A stretch of DNA of 55,156 nucleotides from NCBI RefSeq assembly GCF_947654275.1, contig NZ_CANTJS010000018.1:1-55156 (forward strand). The letters run 5' to 3'. A program made the position numbers and the translations under genes. Below the pieces are notes generated by a model. It was not told where the DNA came from. It ran no database searches and saw only the letters and a list, made by a program, of their open reading frames with translations. Position 1 is the first letter of the stretch. Every line of letters starts with the position of its first letter. This stretch comes from an uncultured Oscillibacter sp. GTDB lineage: Bacteria; Bacillota; Clostridia; Oscillospirales; Oscillospiraceae. Shown piece by piece: positions 7,626-15,545 of this stretch.

Positions 7626-8084
7626 TTATGTCAACCTTCTGTTCTGCCGGATGTCCCTGAAAAATTCCGACAGCACCTGCCGGCATTCCTCCTCCAGGAT
7701 GCCGCCCACCAGGGCCGGACAGTGAGGGAAATCCTCCATAAACAGGTTCATCACCCCTCCGCAGGCGCCAAAGGCTGGGTCTCGCGCACCGTACCAGACC
7801 CGTTTGATCCGGGCGTTCAAAATGGCCCCGGCGCACATGGGACAGGGCTCCAGCGTCACATAGAGCTCACAGTCCTCCAGCCGCCAGGAGCCCAGGGTCC
7901 CGTTGGCCTGGGCAATGGCCTCCATTTCAGCGTGGGAGGCGGCGAAACGGGTCTCCTCCCGCCGGTTTCGGCCCCGGCCAACCACCTCGTCCCCCCGGAC
8001 GACGACGCAGCCCACGGGGATTTCCCCCGACCGTCCGGCCTCTTCGGCCAGGGCAAGGGCCTGTCTCATAAAATCTTCCCGCAC
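7626..8084 (-). CDS. tadA: tRNA-specific adenosine deaminase TadA
   Basis: A 152-residue zinc deaminase that converts the wobble adenosine of tRNA-Arg(ACG) to inosine. The zinc and catalytic signatures are SHAEMEAI (His and Glu, about residues 50-57) and LEPCPMCAGAI (two Cys, about residues 79-89). The GTG at 8084 with AGGAGG seven bases upstream is preferred; the frame extends 16 codons further upstream without a ribosome site. It is transcribed away from yaaL/bofA. Only about 75 bp lie between the divergent starts. Confidence 0.95.
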   Translation of the reverse strand: MREDFMRQALALAEEAGRSGEIPVGCVVVRGDEVVGRGRNRREETRFAASHAEMEAIAQANGTLGSWRLEDCELYVTLEPCPMCAGAILNARIKRVWYGARDPAFGACGGVMNLFMEDFPHCPALVGGILEEECRQVLSEFFRDIRQNRRLT

Positions 8085-8158
8085 AAGACAACCTCCTGTT
8101 TGAAAACTGGAATATTTGTCCAAACTTGCCATACATCTATAGCAGGAGGGACAACGCC

Positions 8159-8431
8159 ATGAAAAGCACGCCTTTTTCCAAAATTTATAAGAAGTCCAGA
8201 CCCGACCCGGAGCTGACCGCCCTTCACGACGAGCTGCGTCTGGCGCAGGGGGAGCTGGCTCTGGCCTACCGCCAGTTTGACCAGGCTGTGGACCCGGAGC
8301 TGGTGGAATCCTGCGTCTATCAGATCAACGCCGTCAAGGCACGCTGCAACTATCTGATCCGGGCCATCAAGGAGCGGAGCCCCGAAACGCTGGCTGCCGC
8401 CGCACTGGAGGGAAACGCCGCATGGATTTGA
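8159..8431 (+). CDS. DUF2508 (YaaL-like) protein
   Basis: A 90-residue, mostly helical charged protein of the DUF2508 family, which in Bacillota is usually encoded immediately before bofA. Recognisable family features are an amphipathic helix rich in Glu and Leu (LRLAQGELALAYRQFDQAV) followed by a VYQINAVKARCNYLIRAIK stretch. The start is ATG 8159 with GCAGGAGGG eight bases upstream. It overlaps bofA by 10 nt. Its molecular role is unknown. Confidence 0.8.
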   Translation: MKSTPFSKIYKKSRPDPELTALHDELRLAQGELALAYRQFDQAVDPELVESCVYQINAVKARCNYLIRAIKERSPETLAAAALEGNAAWI

Positions 8432-8685
8432 ACCAGAAAATCATTGCCGGCCTGCTGGCGGGCTTCTTCCTCATTGCCCTGCTGCGGGTATTCAGCACGC
8501 CGCTGAAGCTGGCGCTGAAGCTGCTGCTGAATACCCTGCTGGGGTTTCTGGCGCTCTGGGCGGTCAACCTGACGGCGGCGTTCACCGGCGTCACCCTGGG
8601 TCTGAACCTGTGGAACGCCCTGATTATCGGGATCCTGGGCCTGCCGGGCTTTGTGCTTTTGCTGCTGGTCCGCTGGGTTATTTAG
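8422..8685 (+). CDS. bofA: Pro-sigma-K processing inhibitor BofA family protein
   Basis: An 87-residue integral membrane protein with two or three hydrophobic segments. The C-terminal LWNALIIGILGLPGFVLLLL segment is typical of BofA. In Bacillus, BofA holds the SpoIVFB protease inactive in the outer forespore membrane. The ATG at 8422 follows a GGAG site and overlaps the yaaL-like gene. A clear intrinsic terminator follows at 8724. Confidence 0.88.
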   Translation: MDLNQKIIAGLLAGFFLIALLRVFSTPLKLALKLLLNTLLGFLALWAVNLTAAFTGVTLGLNLWNALIIGILGLPGFVLLLLVRWVI

Positions 8686-8723
8686 GGATACATACCGTCC
8701 TCTCATTAGAAAGCACCGGCGCA

Positions 8724-8750
8724 CGGAGCGGGAAACCGCTCCGCTTTTTT
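8724..8750 (+). terminator. Intrinsic terminator after bofA
   Basis: CGGAGCGG (8724-8731), a GAAA loop and CCGCTCCG (8736-8743) are followed by CTTTTTT. Confidence 0.9.
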
Positions 8751-8843
8751 ATTCAGAAAACGAAAATGAAATCCAGCATTCAAGAGATTTCCGCAGAAAA
8801 CAGGAGTTATCCCGAGTTTTTATGGGGATAACTGTTTTTTGTG

Positions 8844-8872
8844 TTGACAGGCCCGGGCCCGTGTGGTATAAA
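8844..8872 (+). promoter_or_regulatory. Promoter of rplM-rpsI
   Basis: TTGACA (8844-8849) and TATAAA (8867-8872) with a 17-bp spacer, about 90 bp before rplM. Confidence 0.85.
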
Positions 8873-8880
8873 TAACCTTG

Positions 8881-8960
8881 CTGTGATTGTAACCCGAACC
8901 CCGCACTTTGTAAAGCGGAAGCATACCATCACTCTATAATTAAAATCTACGGAGGAAAGA
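8881..8960 (+). ncRNA. Probable ribosomal protein L13 leader
   Basis: The transcribed leader between promoter and rplM contains a compact block, roughly 8889-8926, with CCCCGC, a short loop and GCGGAAGC. This resembles the autoregulatory L13 leader described in Bacillota, in which L13 is thought to bind its own mRNA. The assignment rests on recalled motif resemblance and position; a covariance-model search would settle it. Confidence 0.5.
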
Positions 8961-8962
8961 CC

Positions 8963-9394
8963 ATGTCCACTTTTATGGCAAATAAGGCCAACATTGAGCG
9001 CAAGTGGTACATCCTGGACGCCGCCGGCAAGCCCCTGGGCAAAACCGCCGTCCGGGCCGCGGACCTGCTGCGCGGCAAAACCAAGCCCACCTTTACGCCC
9101 CACGCCGACTGCGGAGACAATGTCATCATCATCAACGCCGGCAAAGCCGTTCTCACCGGGAAAAAGGGTGTTCAGAAGATTTACCGCACCCACTCCGGAT
9201 GGGTGGGCGGTCTCAAGGAAACCCCTTACCGCATCCTGATGCAGGAGAAGCCCGAGGTTGCCATGCGGGTCGCCGTCCGCGGCATGATGCCCAAGAACAC
9301 CGTGGCCAAGGACTCCCTGAAGCGGCTGCACATCTACGCCGGCGCCGAGTATGAGCAGCACGCTCAGAAGCCCATCGCCCTGGACGCCGAATAA
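8963..9394 (+). CDS. rplM: 50S ribosomal protein L13
   Basis: A 143-residue protein with hallmark L13 segments [17 protein letters not shown] near the N-terminus and [20 protein letters not shown] near the C-terminus. It binds 23S rRNA early in large-subunit assembly. ATG follows GGAGGAAAG. Standard rplM-rpsI pair with a 14-bp gap. Confidence 0.98.
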   Translation: MSTFMANKANIERKWYILDAAGKPLGKTAVRAADLLRGKTKPTFTPHADCGDNVIIINAGKAVLTGKKGVQKIYRTHSGWVGGLKETPYRILMQEKPEVAMRVAVRGMMPKNTVAKDSLKRLHIYAGAEYEQHAQKPIALDAE

Positions 9395-9408
9395 GGAGGA
9401 AAAAGCGT

Positions 9409-9813
9409 ATGTATCAGTCTAAGAAGCCCTATCTGTACGGCACCGGCCGCCGGAAGTCCTCCGTGGCCCGGGTGCACCTGTTCCCCAACGGCACCGGTTC
9501 CATCACCATCAATGGCCGGGATATCGACGAGTATTTCGGTCTGGAGACCCTGAAAATGGTAGTCCGTCAGCCCCTGGAGGCCACCGGCTGCACCGGCAAG
9601 ATGGACATTGTCGCCACCGTTTCCGGCGGCGGCGTCTCCGGCCAGGCCGGCGCTCTGCGCCACGGCATTGCCCGCGCCCTGCTGCTGGCCAGCGAGGATA
9701 ACCGCCCCATTCTGAAGAAGGCCGGCTTCCTCACCCGCGATCCCCGTATGAAGGAGCGCAAGAAGTACGGTCTCAAGGCCGCCCGCCGGGCTCCTCAGTT
9801 CTCCAAGCGCTGA
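9409..9813 (+). CDS. rpsI: 30S ribosomal protein S9
   Basis: A 134-residue protein with the S9 start [19 protein letters not shown] and the basic C-terminal tail ending in SKR that reaches the P-site tRNA. Start ATG 9409 with AAGGAGG upstream. Co-transcribed with rplM and followed by a strong terminator. Confidence 0.98.
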   Translation: MYQSKKPYLYGTGRRKSSVARVHLFPNGTGSITINGRDIDEYFGLETLKMVVRQPLEATGCTGKMDIVATVSGGGVSGQAGALRHGIARALLLASEDNRPILKKAGFLTRDPRMKERKKYGLKAARRAPQFSKR

Positions 9814-9825
9814 TTTTTTCCGCAA

Positions 9826-9857
9826 AACCCCGGAGCCGCAACGGTTCCGGGGTTTTT
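9826..9857 (+). terminator. Intrinsic terminator after rpsI
   Basis: AACCCCGGA and TCCGGGGTT arms (about 9826-9853) enclose a short GC stem and loop and are followed by a T run. Confidence 0.85.
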
Positions 9858-9944
9858 CCCCGGGCTGGAAGCCGAAAACAGCGGAAACCCCGGCTGTTCA
9901 GACAGGATTTCATGGTTTTCAATACAAATACAGCGCTTTTCTTC

Positions 9945-10137
9945 GCCCACAGGTGTGGAACGCGGAATCGGGTGTGAAGCCCGGCGAGCCGGTCACTGTG
10001 ATCTCTCCCCTCAGGAGAGCAAGTCAGACACGCGGAAGAAAGCGGCAGCCTTTGCCGGAGCCGAAGGCGCGCGAATCGACCGGAGCGGAATCCGCCTCCG
10101 TCTTTTAAGCGCGCCCTTGACCGGGGCGCGCTTTTTT
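9945..10137 (+). ncRNA. Cobalamin (B12) riboswitch with terminator
   Basis: The B12-element landmarks appear in order: GGGTGTGAAGCCCGG, GCCGGTCACTGTGA (the conserved CCACTG-like core), a GGAGAGCAAGTCAGA stretch, and a closing region. The leader ends in an intrinsic terminator (AAGCGCGCCC 10107-10116 with GGGGCGCGCTT 10123-10133 and a T run). The next two genes look like B12 uptake components, which agrees with repression by adenosylcobalamin or a related corrinoid. Some positions depart from the textbook consensus, so exact aptamer limits are approximate. Confidence 0.8.
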
Positions 10138-10175
10138 GCCGCCGAATGTCCATTCAATCATCAGGAGGAAACCCT

Positions 10176-10589
10176 ATGAATCACCCTAATGCCTCAAAGC
10201 AGCCGCCGCAGCTCCGGACCGCCGCCGTCCTGGTCTGCGTCCTGGCGCTGGCCCTGTTCGCCCTTTGGCGCTTCACCCGCCCCGAACCGGCGGAGGGCGT
10301 CAAAACCGTGACGGTGGAGGTCGTCCACAGCGACGGCACCCAGGCGGAATTCACCTATCAGACGGACCTTGCCTATCTGGGGGAGCTGCTGACCCGGGAG
10401 GGCCTGATTTCCGGCAGCGACAGCGCCTATGGCCTGTTTGTAGACACTGTGGACGGCGAGACGGCGGACTATGCCGCGGACGGCGGCTGGTGGCGGCTGA
10501 CTTGCGGCGGCGAGGACGCGGAGACCGGCGCGGACAGTGTGCCGCTGGAGGACGGAGGCGTCTATGGCTGGGTCTACACCACCGGCTGA
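10176..10589 (+). CDS. DUF4430 membrane-anchored protein (predicted corrinoid uptake)
   Basis: A 137-residue protein with an N-terminal signal anchor (about residues 15-35) and an extracytoplasmic DUF4430 domain. It shows the family pattern of a YLGELLTREGLI segment followed by WWRLTCGG and a final YGWVYTTG. DUF4430 is related in fold to the C-terminal domain of transcobalamin/intrinsic factor, and in Clostridia it often sits beside ECF transporters. Here it follows a B12 riboswitch and overlaps the S-component gene by 26 nt. It is therefore likely to capture B12 or a corrinoid on the cell surface. Start ATG 10176 with AGGAGG seven bases before. Confidence 0.8.
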   Translation: MNHPNASKQPPQLRTAAVLVCVLALALFALWRFTRPEPAEGVKTVTVEVVHSDGTQAEFTYQTDLAYLGELLTREGLISGSDSAYGLFVDTVDGETADYAADGGWWRLTCGGEDAETGADSVPLEDGGVYGWVYTTG

Positions 10590-11073
10590 GCGTCCGGTCC
10601 TCTTCGGGCTGCTGGGAGCGATGATGTTCTCCCTGAAAATGGCCATGGCCCAGCTGCCCAACATCGAGCCTGTCTCCCTGCTGGTGATGCTGCTGGCGGC
10701 TTGCTTCGGCTGGCGGGGGCTGTGGGCCGTGTATCTGTACATATTTCTGGAATTCATGGTCTGGGGACCGGGGCTCTGGAACATCTCCTATCTCTATATC
10801 TGGCTCCTGCTCTTCGCCGCCGCCCGGTGTCTGCGGCACATGGAAGCCCCTCTTGGCTGGGCCCTGCTCTCCGGCTGCTTCGGCCTGCTGTTCGGCGGGC
10901 TGTGTGCGCCGGTATACTGGGCGGCAGGCGGCTGGGCCGCCGCCCTGAGCTGGTGGACAGCCGGAATCCCCATGGACCTGCTCCACGGGGCGGGAAACTT
11001 CGCCCTGGCCCTGGTCCTGTTCCAGCCTCTGCGCCGTCTTCTGGAGCGGCTGAGCCGCCGGCATCAGACATAA
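10564..11073 (+). CDS. ECF transporter S component, predicted cobalamin/corrinoid importer
   Basis: A 169-residue integral membrane protein with about five hydrophobic segments. It carries the N-terminal pattern of ECF substrate-binding subunits (LFGLLGAMMFSLKMAMAQLP) and a C-terminal PMDLLHGAGNFALALVLF segment. ECF S components use a shared EcfA-EcfA'-EcfT energising module, which is not in this window. The B12 riboswitch upstream and the overlapping DUF4430 gene suggest cobalamin as substrate. ATG 10564 follows GGAGGCG inside the upstream gene. A bidirectional terminator separates it from the convergent methionine operon. Confidence 0.82.
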   Translation: MAGSTPPAERPVLFGLLGAMMFSLKMAMAQLPNIEPVSLLVMLLAACFGWRGLWAVYLYIFLEFMVWGPGLWNISYLYIWLLLFAAARCLRHMEAPLGWALLSGCFGLLFGGLCAPVYWAAGGWAAALSWWTAGIPMDLLHGAGNFALALVLFQPLRRLLERLSRRHQT

Positions 11074-11077
11074 CCAA

Positions 11078-11113
11078 AAAGACCGAAGAAGCCCGCCGCT
11101 TCTCCGGTCTTTA
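11078..11113. terminator. Bidirectional terminator between B12-uptake and methionine operons
   Basis: An AAAGACCG...AGAAGC arm pairs with GCTTCT...CGGTCTTT around a short loop. The arms carry A and T runs, so it can serve both convergent operons. Confidence 0.8.
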
Positions 11114-11144
11114 TCTGTTGGCTGAGGCTGTTTTAAAACAGGCT

Positions 11145-12929
11145 CTAGGGTCTGATGACTTCCCGCAAAATGCGCTTCATCAGCGCCACCCGCTTAAAGG
11201 GCGTCATGAGATACAGTCCGTCGGTATAGGGGGCGATTTCTCCGGCAATTTCCGTGGAAATCCGAACCGCCAGGTCCTCCGCCTCCTCCCGTTCCTTATC
11301 CTCATAGAGCGCCACAATCTCATTGCAGATGCGCATTCCGGCAATCTCGTTTTTCAGGAAGCAGGCGTTGCGGTGGCTGACCACCGGATAAATGCCCCCC
11401 AAAATGCTGCCCTTCAGCTCCCGCCGGGCCCGTTTCAGATTCTCCAGCGCCTCGGCGGACAAAACCGGCTGGGTCAGGAATCCGGAGACGCCCGCCGCCT
11501 CCTTTTCCTGAGCCGTCCGGAGCTGGGCGTCAAAATTCCGGGCATTGAGATTCAGCGCGCCGAAAATCCGGAAGGGCGTCCGCAGGGCGGACTCGTTGAG
11601 GCTGCTGACATAGCGGATCAGCTTCCGGGAATTGAAGTTGAACACGCTTTTCACCTCGCTGCGGTCCTCCGCTGGGATGGGGTCCCCGGTGACCAGCAGA
11701 ACATTATGGACGCCCTCGATGGACAGTCCCAGCAGCAGGGCCTTGGTGGCGTTCAGGTTCCGGTCCCGGCAGGTCATATGGGGCAGGGGCTCCATGCCCA
11801 GCTCCCGTTTGACCTTGCAGGCCAGCAGGCAGCTGTCCGCCCGGGGCCGGCCGATGGGGCAGTCCGCAATGGTCACGGCGTCGGCCCCCGCGTCGCGCAG
11901 AGCCCGGACGCCCTCCTCAAAAAAACCGATCTCATCGTCCACCGGCGGGTCCAGCTCCACCGCCGTCACCCTCTTCCCGGCGTCCAACTTGGCCGCCAGG
12001 GAGTTCTCCCGGGGCAGGGGCCTGGGCTCCGGCGGCTTGACGGGCCGGGGCGCATAGGTAATCCGGGGCGGCGCAGCCAGAGCCGCCGCGGCTTTGGCGA
12101 TGTGAGCGGGGGTGGTGCCGCAGCAGCCGCCGATGATGGCAGCGCCGGCGTGGGCAATCTGGGCCAGCTTCTGGCCGAAGTACTCCGGCGCTTCCTCGAA
12201 CACCGTCCGGCGGTCAATGACGGTGGGATAACCGGCGTTGGGCATCACCGAGAGGGTAATCCCCTCCAGGTCCAGCTTCCGGATGTACTCCAGCAGATGC
12301 TTGGGGCCGGACACGCAGTTGAAGCCCACGGCGTCCACATCCGCCAGGGCCGCCGTGTTCCGCAGCAGCGCCTTTCCGGAACAGCCCTCACGGGTGATGC
12401 CGTCGAAGTTCACCGCGTAGGAGACAATCAGGAAAGACTCGGGGCTTCGCTCCTTCAGATACCGGGCAAACTCCGCCACGCCCTCGTCGGAGATCAGCGT
12501 CTCCAGCAGAAAACAGCGGATGCCCTGGGCCAGGAACAGGTCCGCCTGACGGCGGTAGTTCTCCACCCGGCTCAGCTCCCGGCCCGCCGGAGCGGAACCG
12601 ATGTCCGCGAACACATGCGCCCCATAGGGCTCCGCCGCCTCCAGCGCCAGACGGGAGGCCGCTTCGATCATCCGGGCCGCCCGGTCCGTCTGCCCGTCGG
12701 CCATATCCGCCCCCACGGTGAAGGTATTGGTCTTGATGCAGCGGCAGCCCGCCTCCAGATAGGCACGGTGAATGGCGGCGATCTCCCCGGGCCGGGTCAG
12801 GCTGGCCGTCTCGCAGCGCTCATCCATCCGCCCCGGCAGGGACGCAAAATAGGTCCCCATGCCGCCGTCAAACAGCAGCGGCTTGTTTGCGCTTTTTTGC
12901 TGCTCCAGCTCTTTGCGGATGTCCTTCAT
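11145..12929 (-). CDS. Bifunctional homocysteine S-methyltransferase / methylenetetrahydrofolate reductase
   Basis: A 594-residue two-domain protein like Bacillus YitJ. Residues about 15-295 form a homocysteine S-methyltransferase domain with the zinc-ligand motif IIGGCCGTTPAHI. Residues about 315-594 form a MetF-type reductase domain (TAVELDPPVDDEIGFFEEGV; MTCRDRNLNATKALLLG; LLVTGDPIP). The reductase makes 5-methyl-THF for the upstream MetH. It is the last gene of the Met T-box operon. Its first 16 codons with their ribosome-binding site have been tandemly duplicated twice upstream (12926-13104), and its ATG overlaps the stop of the last mini-ORF as ATGA. Start ATG 12929. Confidence 0.93.
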   Translation of the reverse strand: MKDIRKELEQQKSANKPLLFDGGMGTYFASLPGRMDERCETASLTRPGEIAAIHRAYLEAGCRCIKTNTFTVGADMADGQTDRAARMIEAASRLALEAAEPYGAHVFADIGSAPAGRELSRVENYRRQADLFLAQGIRCFLLETLISDEGVAEFARYLKERSPESFLIVSYAVNFDGITREGCSGKALLRNTAALADVDAVGFNCVSGPKHLLEYIRKLDLEGITLSVMPNAGYPTVIDRRTVFEEAPEYFGQKLAQIAHAGAAIIGGCCGTTPAHIAKAAAALAAPPRITYAPRPVKPPEPRPLPRENSLAAKLDAGKRVTAVELDPPVDDEIGFFEEGVRALRDAGADAVTIADCPIGRPRADSCLLACKVKRELGMEPLPHMTCRDRNLNATKALLLGLSIEGVHNVLLVTGDPIPAEDRSEVKSVFNFNSRKLIRYVSSLNESALRTPFRIFGALNLNARNFDAQLRTAQEKEAAGVSGFLTQPVLSAEALENLKRARRELKGSILGGIYPVVSHRNACFLKNEIAGMRICNEIVALYEDKEREEAEDLAVRISTEIAGEIAPYTDGLYLMTPFKRVALMKRILREVIRP

Positions 12930-13015
12930 TGTCCCGGCACCTCTCTCCTGCCGTCAGCCACCGGCGGCTTGTTTGCGCTTTTTTGCTGCTCCAGCTCTTT
13001 GCGGATGTCCTTCAT
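12926..13015 (-). CDS. Mini-ORF 2, duplicated start of the downstream gene (29 codons)
   Basis: This ORF begins with the same 16 residues as the following methyltransferase/reductase (MKDIRKELEQQKSANK) and then runs PPVADGRREVPGQ to a stop. That stop overlaps the real gene's ATG as ATGA. It carries its own upstream AGGAGAGAGG site, and its sequence is almost identical to the gene's own start, so the duplication is recent. Whether the peptide does anything is unknown; the coupled reading may set expression of the next gene. Confidence 0.6.
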   Translation of the reverse strand: MKDIRKELEQQKSANKPPVADGRREVPGQ

Positions 13016-13104
13016 TGTCCCGGCACCTCTCTCCTGCCGTCAGTCACCGGCGGCTTGTTTGCGTTCTCAAGCTGCTCCAGCTCCCTGCGGATTTCCTTCA
13101 TCAT
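12929..13104 (-). repeat. Two tandem copies (about 86 bp period) of the gene-start region
   Basis: Starts at 12929, 13015 and 13101/13104 show that an 86-bp block (ribosome-binding site, ATG, first 16 codons and a short tail) is repeated twice ahead of the gene. The two copies nearer the gene are nearly identical. The metH-proximal copy has diverged (KEIRRELEQLENANK). Since 86 is not a multiple of three, each copy closes with a TGA that overlaps the next ATG. Confidence 0.9.
13012..13104 (-). CDS. Mini-ORF 1, older diverged copy (30 codons)
   Basis: It starts ATG ATG at 13104/13101, the first ATG overlapping the metH stop as ATGA. The peptide begins MMKEIRRELEQLENANK and ends REVPGQ, overlapping mini-ORF 2 by ATGA. 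Its first half resembles the start of the downstream enzyme, with substitutions, so it is probably the original gene start displaced by later duplication. No independent function is known. Confidence 0.55.
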   Translation of the reverse strand: MMKEIRRELEQLENANKPPVTDGRREVPGQ

Positions 13105-15545
13105 CCCAGCACCTCTTTTGCGATTTCCACCGACTGCCGGGCGTCCCTGGCATAATAGTCCGCTCCGATGCGCCCGGCGTAGTCCGGCGTTACCACCGCG
13201 CCGCCCACAAACACCACCGGCGGCTCCGGCAGGGCTTTCAGCTGCCGCACCGTCTCCTCCATGGCGGGAAGGGTGGTGGTCATCAGGGCGGACAGGCCCA
13301 CCAGACGCACCCTCCGGCGCTCCGCCGCCTCCACCACGGTCTCCGGAGGCACGTCCCGGCCCAGGTCCAGCACCTCATAGCCATAGTTTTCCAGCACGGT
13401 TTTCACGATGTTCTTTCCGATGTCGTGGATGTCCCCCTGGACGGTGGCAACGATCAGCGTCCCCTTTTTCACCGGCGCGCCGCCCTTGGCGGCTATGGAG
13501 CTCCGGATGACCTCGAATACCGCCTGGGCCGCCTGGGCGGCGCTGAGGAGCTGGGGCAGGAACACCGTGCCCTTCTCATAGCCGTCTCCCACCCGGTCCA
13601 GGGCGGGAATCAGGTGGGCCTCCACAAGGCTCAGCTCGTCCGCCTCACCGGAGGCGAGGGCCTCCCGGGCCAGACGGCCGGCGTCGGCCTTCAGTCCCTT
13701 CAAAATGGCGGACTCCAGGCTCTTGCCCCCCTCTCCGGCAGAGGACGGGGCCGGCGCTCCGGAGGAAACAACCTCCGTCCGCACCGTCACGCCGGCGAAG
13801 CGCTCGATATAATCCCGGCACTGGGAATCCTCGCCGGAGAGCACCCGGAAGGCGCTGACGGCGTCCAGCATCTCCCTCTGATTGGGATTGATAATGGGCA
13901 GGGTCAGCCCCGCCCCCAGGGCCTGGGTCAGGAAGCTCCGGGTAATCAGAGGCCGGTTGGGAAGGCCGAAGGAGATGTTGGACACCCCCAGCAGGGTTTG
14001 AAGCCCCAATTCCTCCCGGACGGCCCGCACCGCCTTCAATGTCTCCTGCGCCTGGTCCTGCTGGGCGGAGATGGTGAGGGTCAGGCAGTCAATCCACACG
14101 TCTTCCCTGGGGATGCCGTAGGCCAGGGCCGCGTCCAGAATGCGCCGGGCAATGGCCACCCGGCCCTCCGCCGTCTGGGGAATGCCCTGCTTGTCCATGG
14201 TCAGGCCCACCACGGCGGCGCCGTACTTCTTCACAATGGGCAGAACCCGTTCCAGCACCTCGGGCTCACCGTTGACAGAGTTGACCGACGCCTTGCCGCA
14301 GTACACCCGCAGGCCCGCCTCCAGGGCGTCGGGGTTGGACGAGTCCAGCTGGAGGGGCACGGACACGGCGCTTTGCAGCTTTTTCACCACCTGGGGCAGC
14401 ATGGCCGCCTCATCCACGCCGGGGAATCCCACGTTCACATCCAGAATGTGGGCCCCGGCCTCCTCCTGTTCCACAGCCACATCCAGAATATAGTCCAGAT
14501 CATTTTCCAGCAGGGCCTGCTGAAAGCGCTTTTTCCCGGTGGGGTTGACCCGCTCGCCCACCACCCGCACCCCGTCGATGGTCAGGGGGCACACCGGCGT
14601 GCAGAGGAAGCTGCCCCCGGCGTACCGGCGGGGGGCGGCCCTTCGCCCGGTCAGGGCTTCCTTCAGCCGGCGGATATAGTCCGGCGAGGTGCCGCAGCAG
14701 CCGCCGACGATGGAGGCCCCCGCCTCCACACAGGCCAGCATCGCCTGAACAAAATCCTCCGGCCCCATGTCATAGCGGCCGTCCACCGGGTCCGGCAGTC
14801 CGGCGTTGGGCTTGGCAATCACCGGCAGGCGGGTGTTCTCACAGACCTCCCGCAGCAGGGGCGCCAGCTTATCCGGTCCCAGAGAGCAGTTCAGGCCCAC
14901 GGCGTCGGCCCCCAGGCCCTCCAGGGTCCGGGCCATGGACACCGCCGTGCATCCGGTGAAGGTCCTGCCGGTCTCGTCAAAGGACATGGTGACAAATACC
15001 GGCAGAGAGCTGCATTCCTTTGCCGCCAGCAGCGCCGCCCGGGCCTCCTGCAGGTCCGTCATGGTCTCAATGACGATGAGATCCGCTCCCGCCGCTGTGC
15101 CCGCGGCAATCATCTCCCGAAACAGCTCACAGGCCCGCTCAAAGGGCAGGCTCCCCATGGGCTCCAACAGCTCCCCCAGGGGCCCCACATCCAGAGCCGT
15201 CAGGGTCCCCGTGTCCCCCGCCGCCTCCCGGGCGATGGCTACGGCGGCGGAGACCACAGACGCCGTATCCGCCCCGGCCCGGGCCAGCTTCAGGCTGTTG
15301 GCCCCGAAGGTATTGGTGTAGACCACCCGGCTCCCGGCGTCGATGTAATCCCGGTGGACAGAGCGGATCAGCTCCGGATTGGTCAGGTTCAGCAGCTCAG
15401 GGACGCCCCCCGGCGTCAGCCCCTTCTGCTGGAGCACCGTGCCCATGCCGCCGTCCAGCAGAAGGAAGGACGTTTGGGCAAGCATCTCCTTCAGGCAGGC
15501 TTTCCCGCTCTCCCCCTGGGGACGGGTCTCAATTCTCTGTTCCAC
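13101..15545 (-). CDS. metH: Cobalamin-dependent methionine synthase (without reactivation domain)
   Basis: An 814-residue protein. Domain order is: homocysteine methyltransferase (about 20-310, zinc motif ASIVGGCCGTSPDYI); pterin/methyl-THF binding domain (about 335-590, with VGERVNPTGKKRFQQAL and ILDVNVGFPGVDEAAM); and B12-binding cap and Rossmann domains (about 610-814) with the cobalt-ligand motif DIHDIGKNIV. The C-terminal SAM-dependent reactivation domain is absent and is supplied by the upstream gene, as is common in Clostridia. GTG at 15545 with GGAGG seven to eight bases upstream. It transfers the methyl group from methyl-THF to homocysteine. Confidence 0.96.
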   Translation of the reverse strand: MEQRIETRPQGESGKACLKEMLAQTSFLLLDGGMGTVLQQKGLTPGGVPELLNLTNPELIRSVHRDYIDAGSRVVYTNTFGANSLKLARAGADTASVVSAAVAIAREAAGDTGTLTALDVGPLGELLEPMGSLPFERACELFREMIAAGTAAGADLIVIETMTDLQEARAALLAAKECSSLPVFVTMSFDETGRTFTGCTAVSMARTLEGLGADAVGLNCSLGPDKLAPLLREVCENTRLPVIAKPNAGLPDPVDGRYDMGPEDFVQAMLACVEAGASIVGGCCGTSPDYIRRLKEALTGRRAAPRRYAGGSFLCTPVCPLTIDGVRVVGERVNPTGKKRFQQALLENDLDYILDVAVEQEEAGAHILDVNVGFPGVDEAAMLPQVVKKLQSAVSVPLQLDSSNPDALEAGLRVYCGKASVNSVNGEPEVLERVLPIVKKYGAAVVGLTMDKQGIPQTAEGRVAIARRILDAALAYGIPREDVWIDCLTLTISAQQDQAQETLKAVRAVREELGLQTLLGVSNISFGLPNRPLITRSFLTQALGAGLTLPIINPNQREMLDAVSAFRVLSGEDSQCRDYIERFAGVTVRTEVVSSGAPAPSSAGEGGKSLESAILKGLKADAGRLAREALASGEADELSLVEAHLIPALDRVGDGYEKGTVFLPQLLSAAQAAQAVFEVIRSSIAAKGGAPVKKGTLIVATVQGDIHDIGKNIVKTVLENYGYEVLDLGRDVPPETVVEAAERRRVRLVGLSALMTTTLPAMEETVRQLKALPEPPVVFVGGAVVTPDYAGRIGADYYARDARQSVEIAKEVLG

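Noticed and set aside
12926..13104. Met-sensing leader peptide attenuator
   Set aside because: The mini-ORFs have no run of Met codons and no following terminator; they are clearly copies of the gene start.
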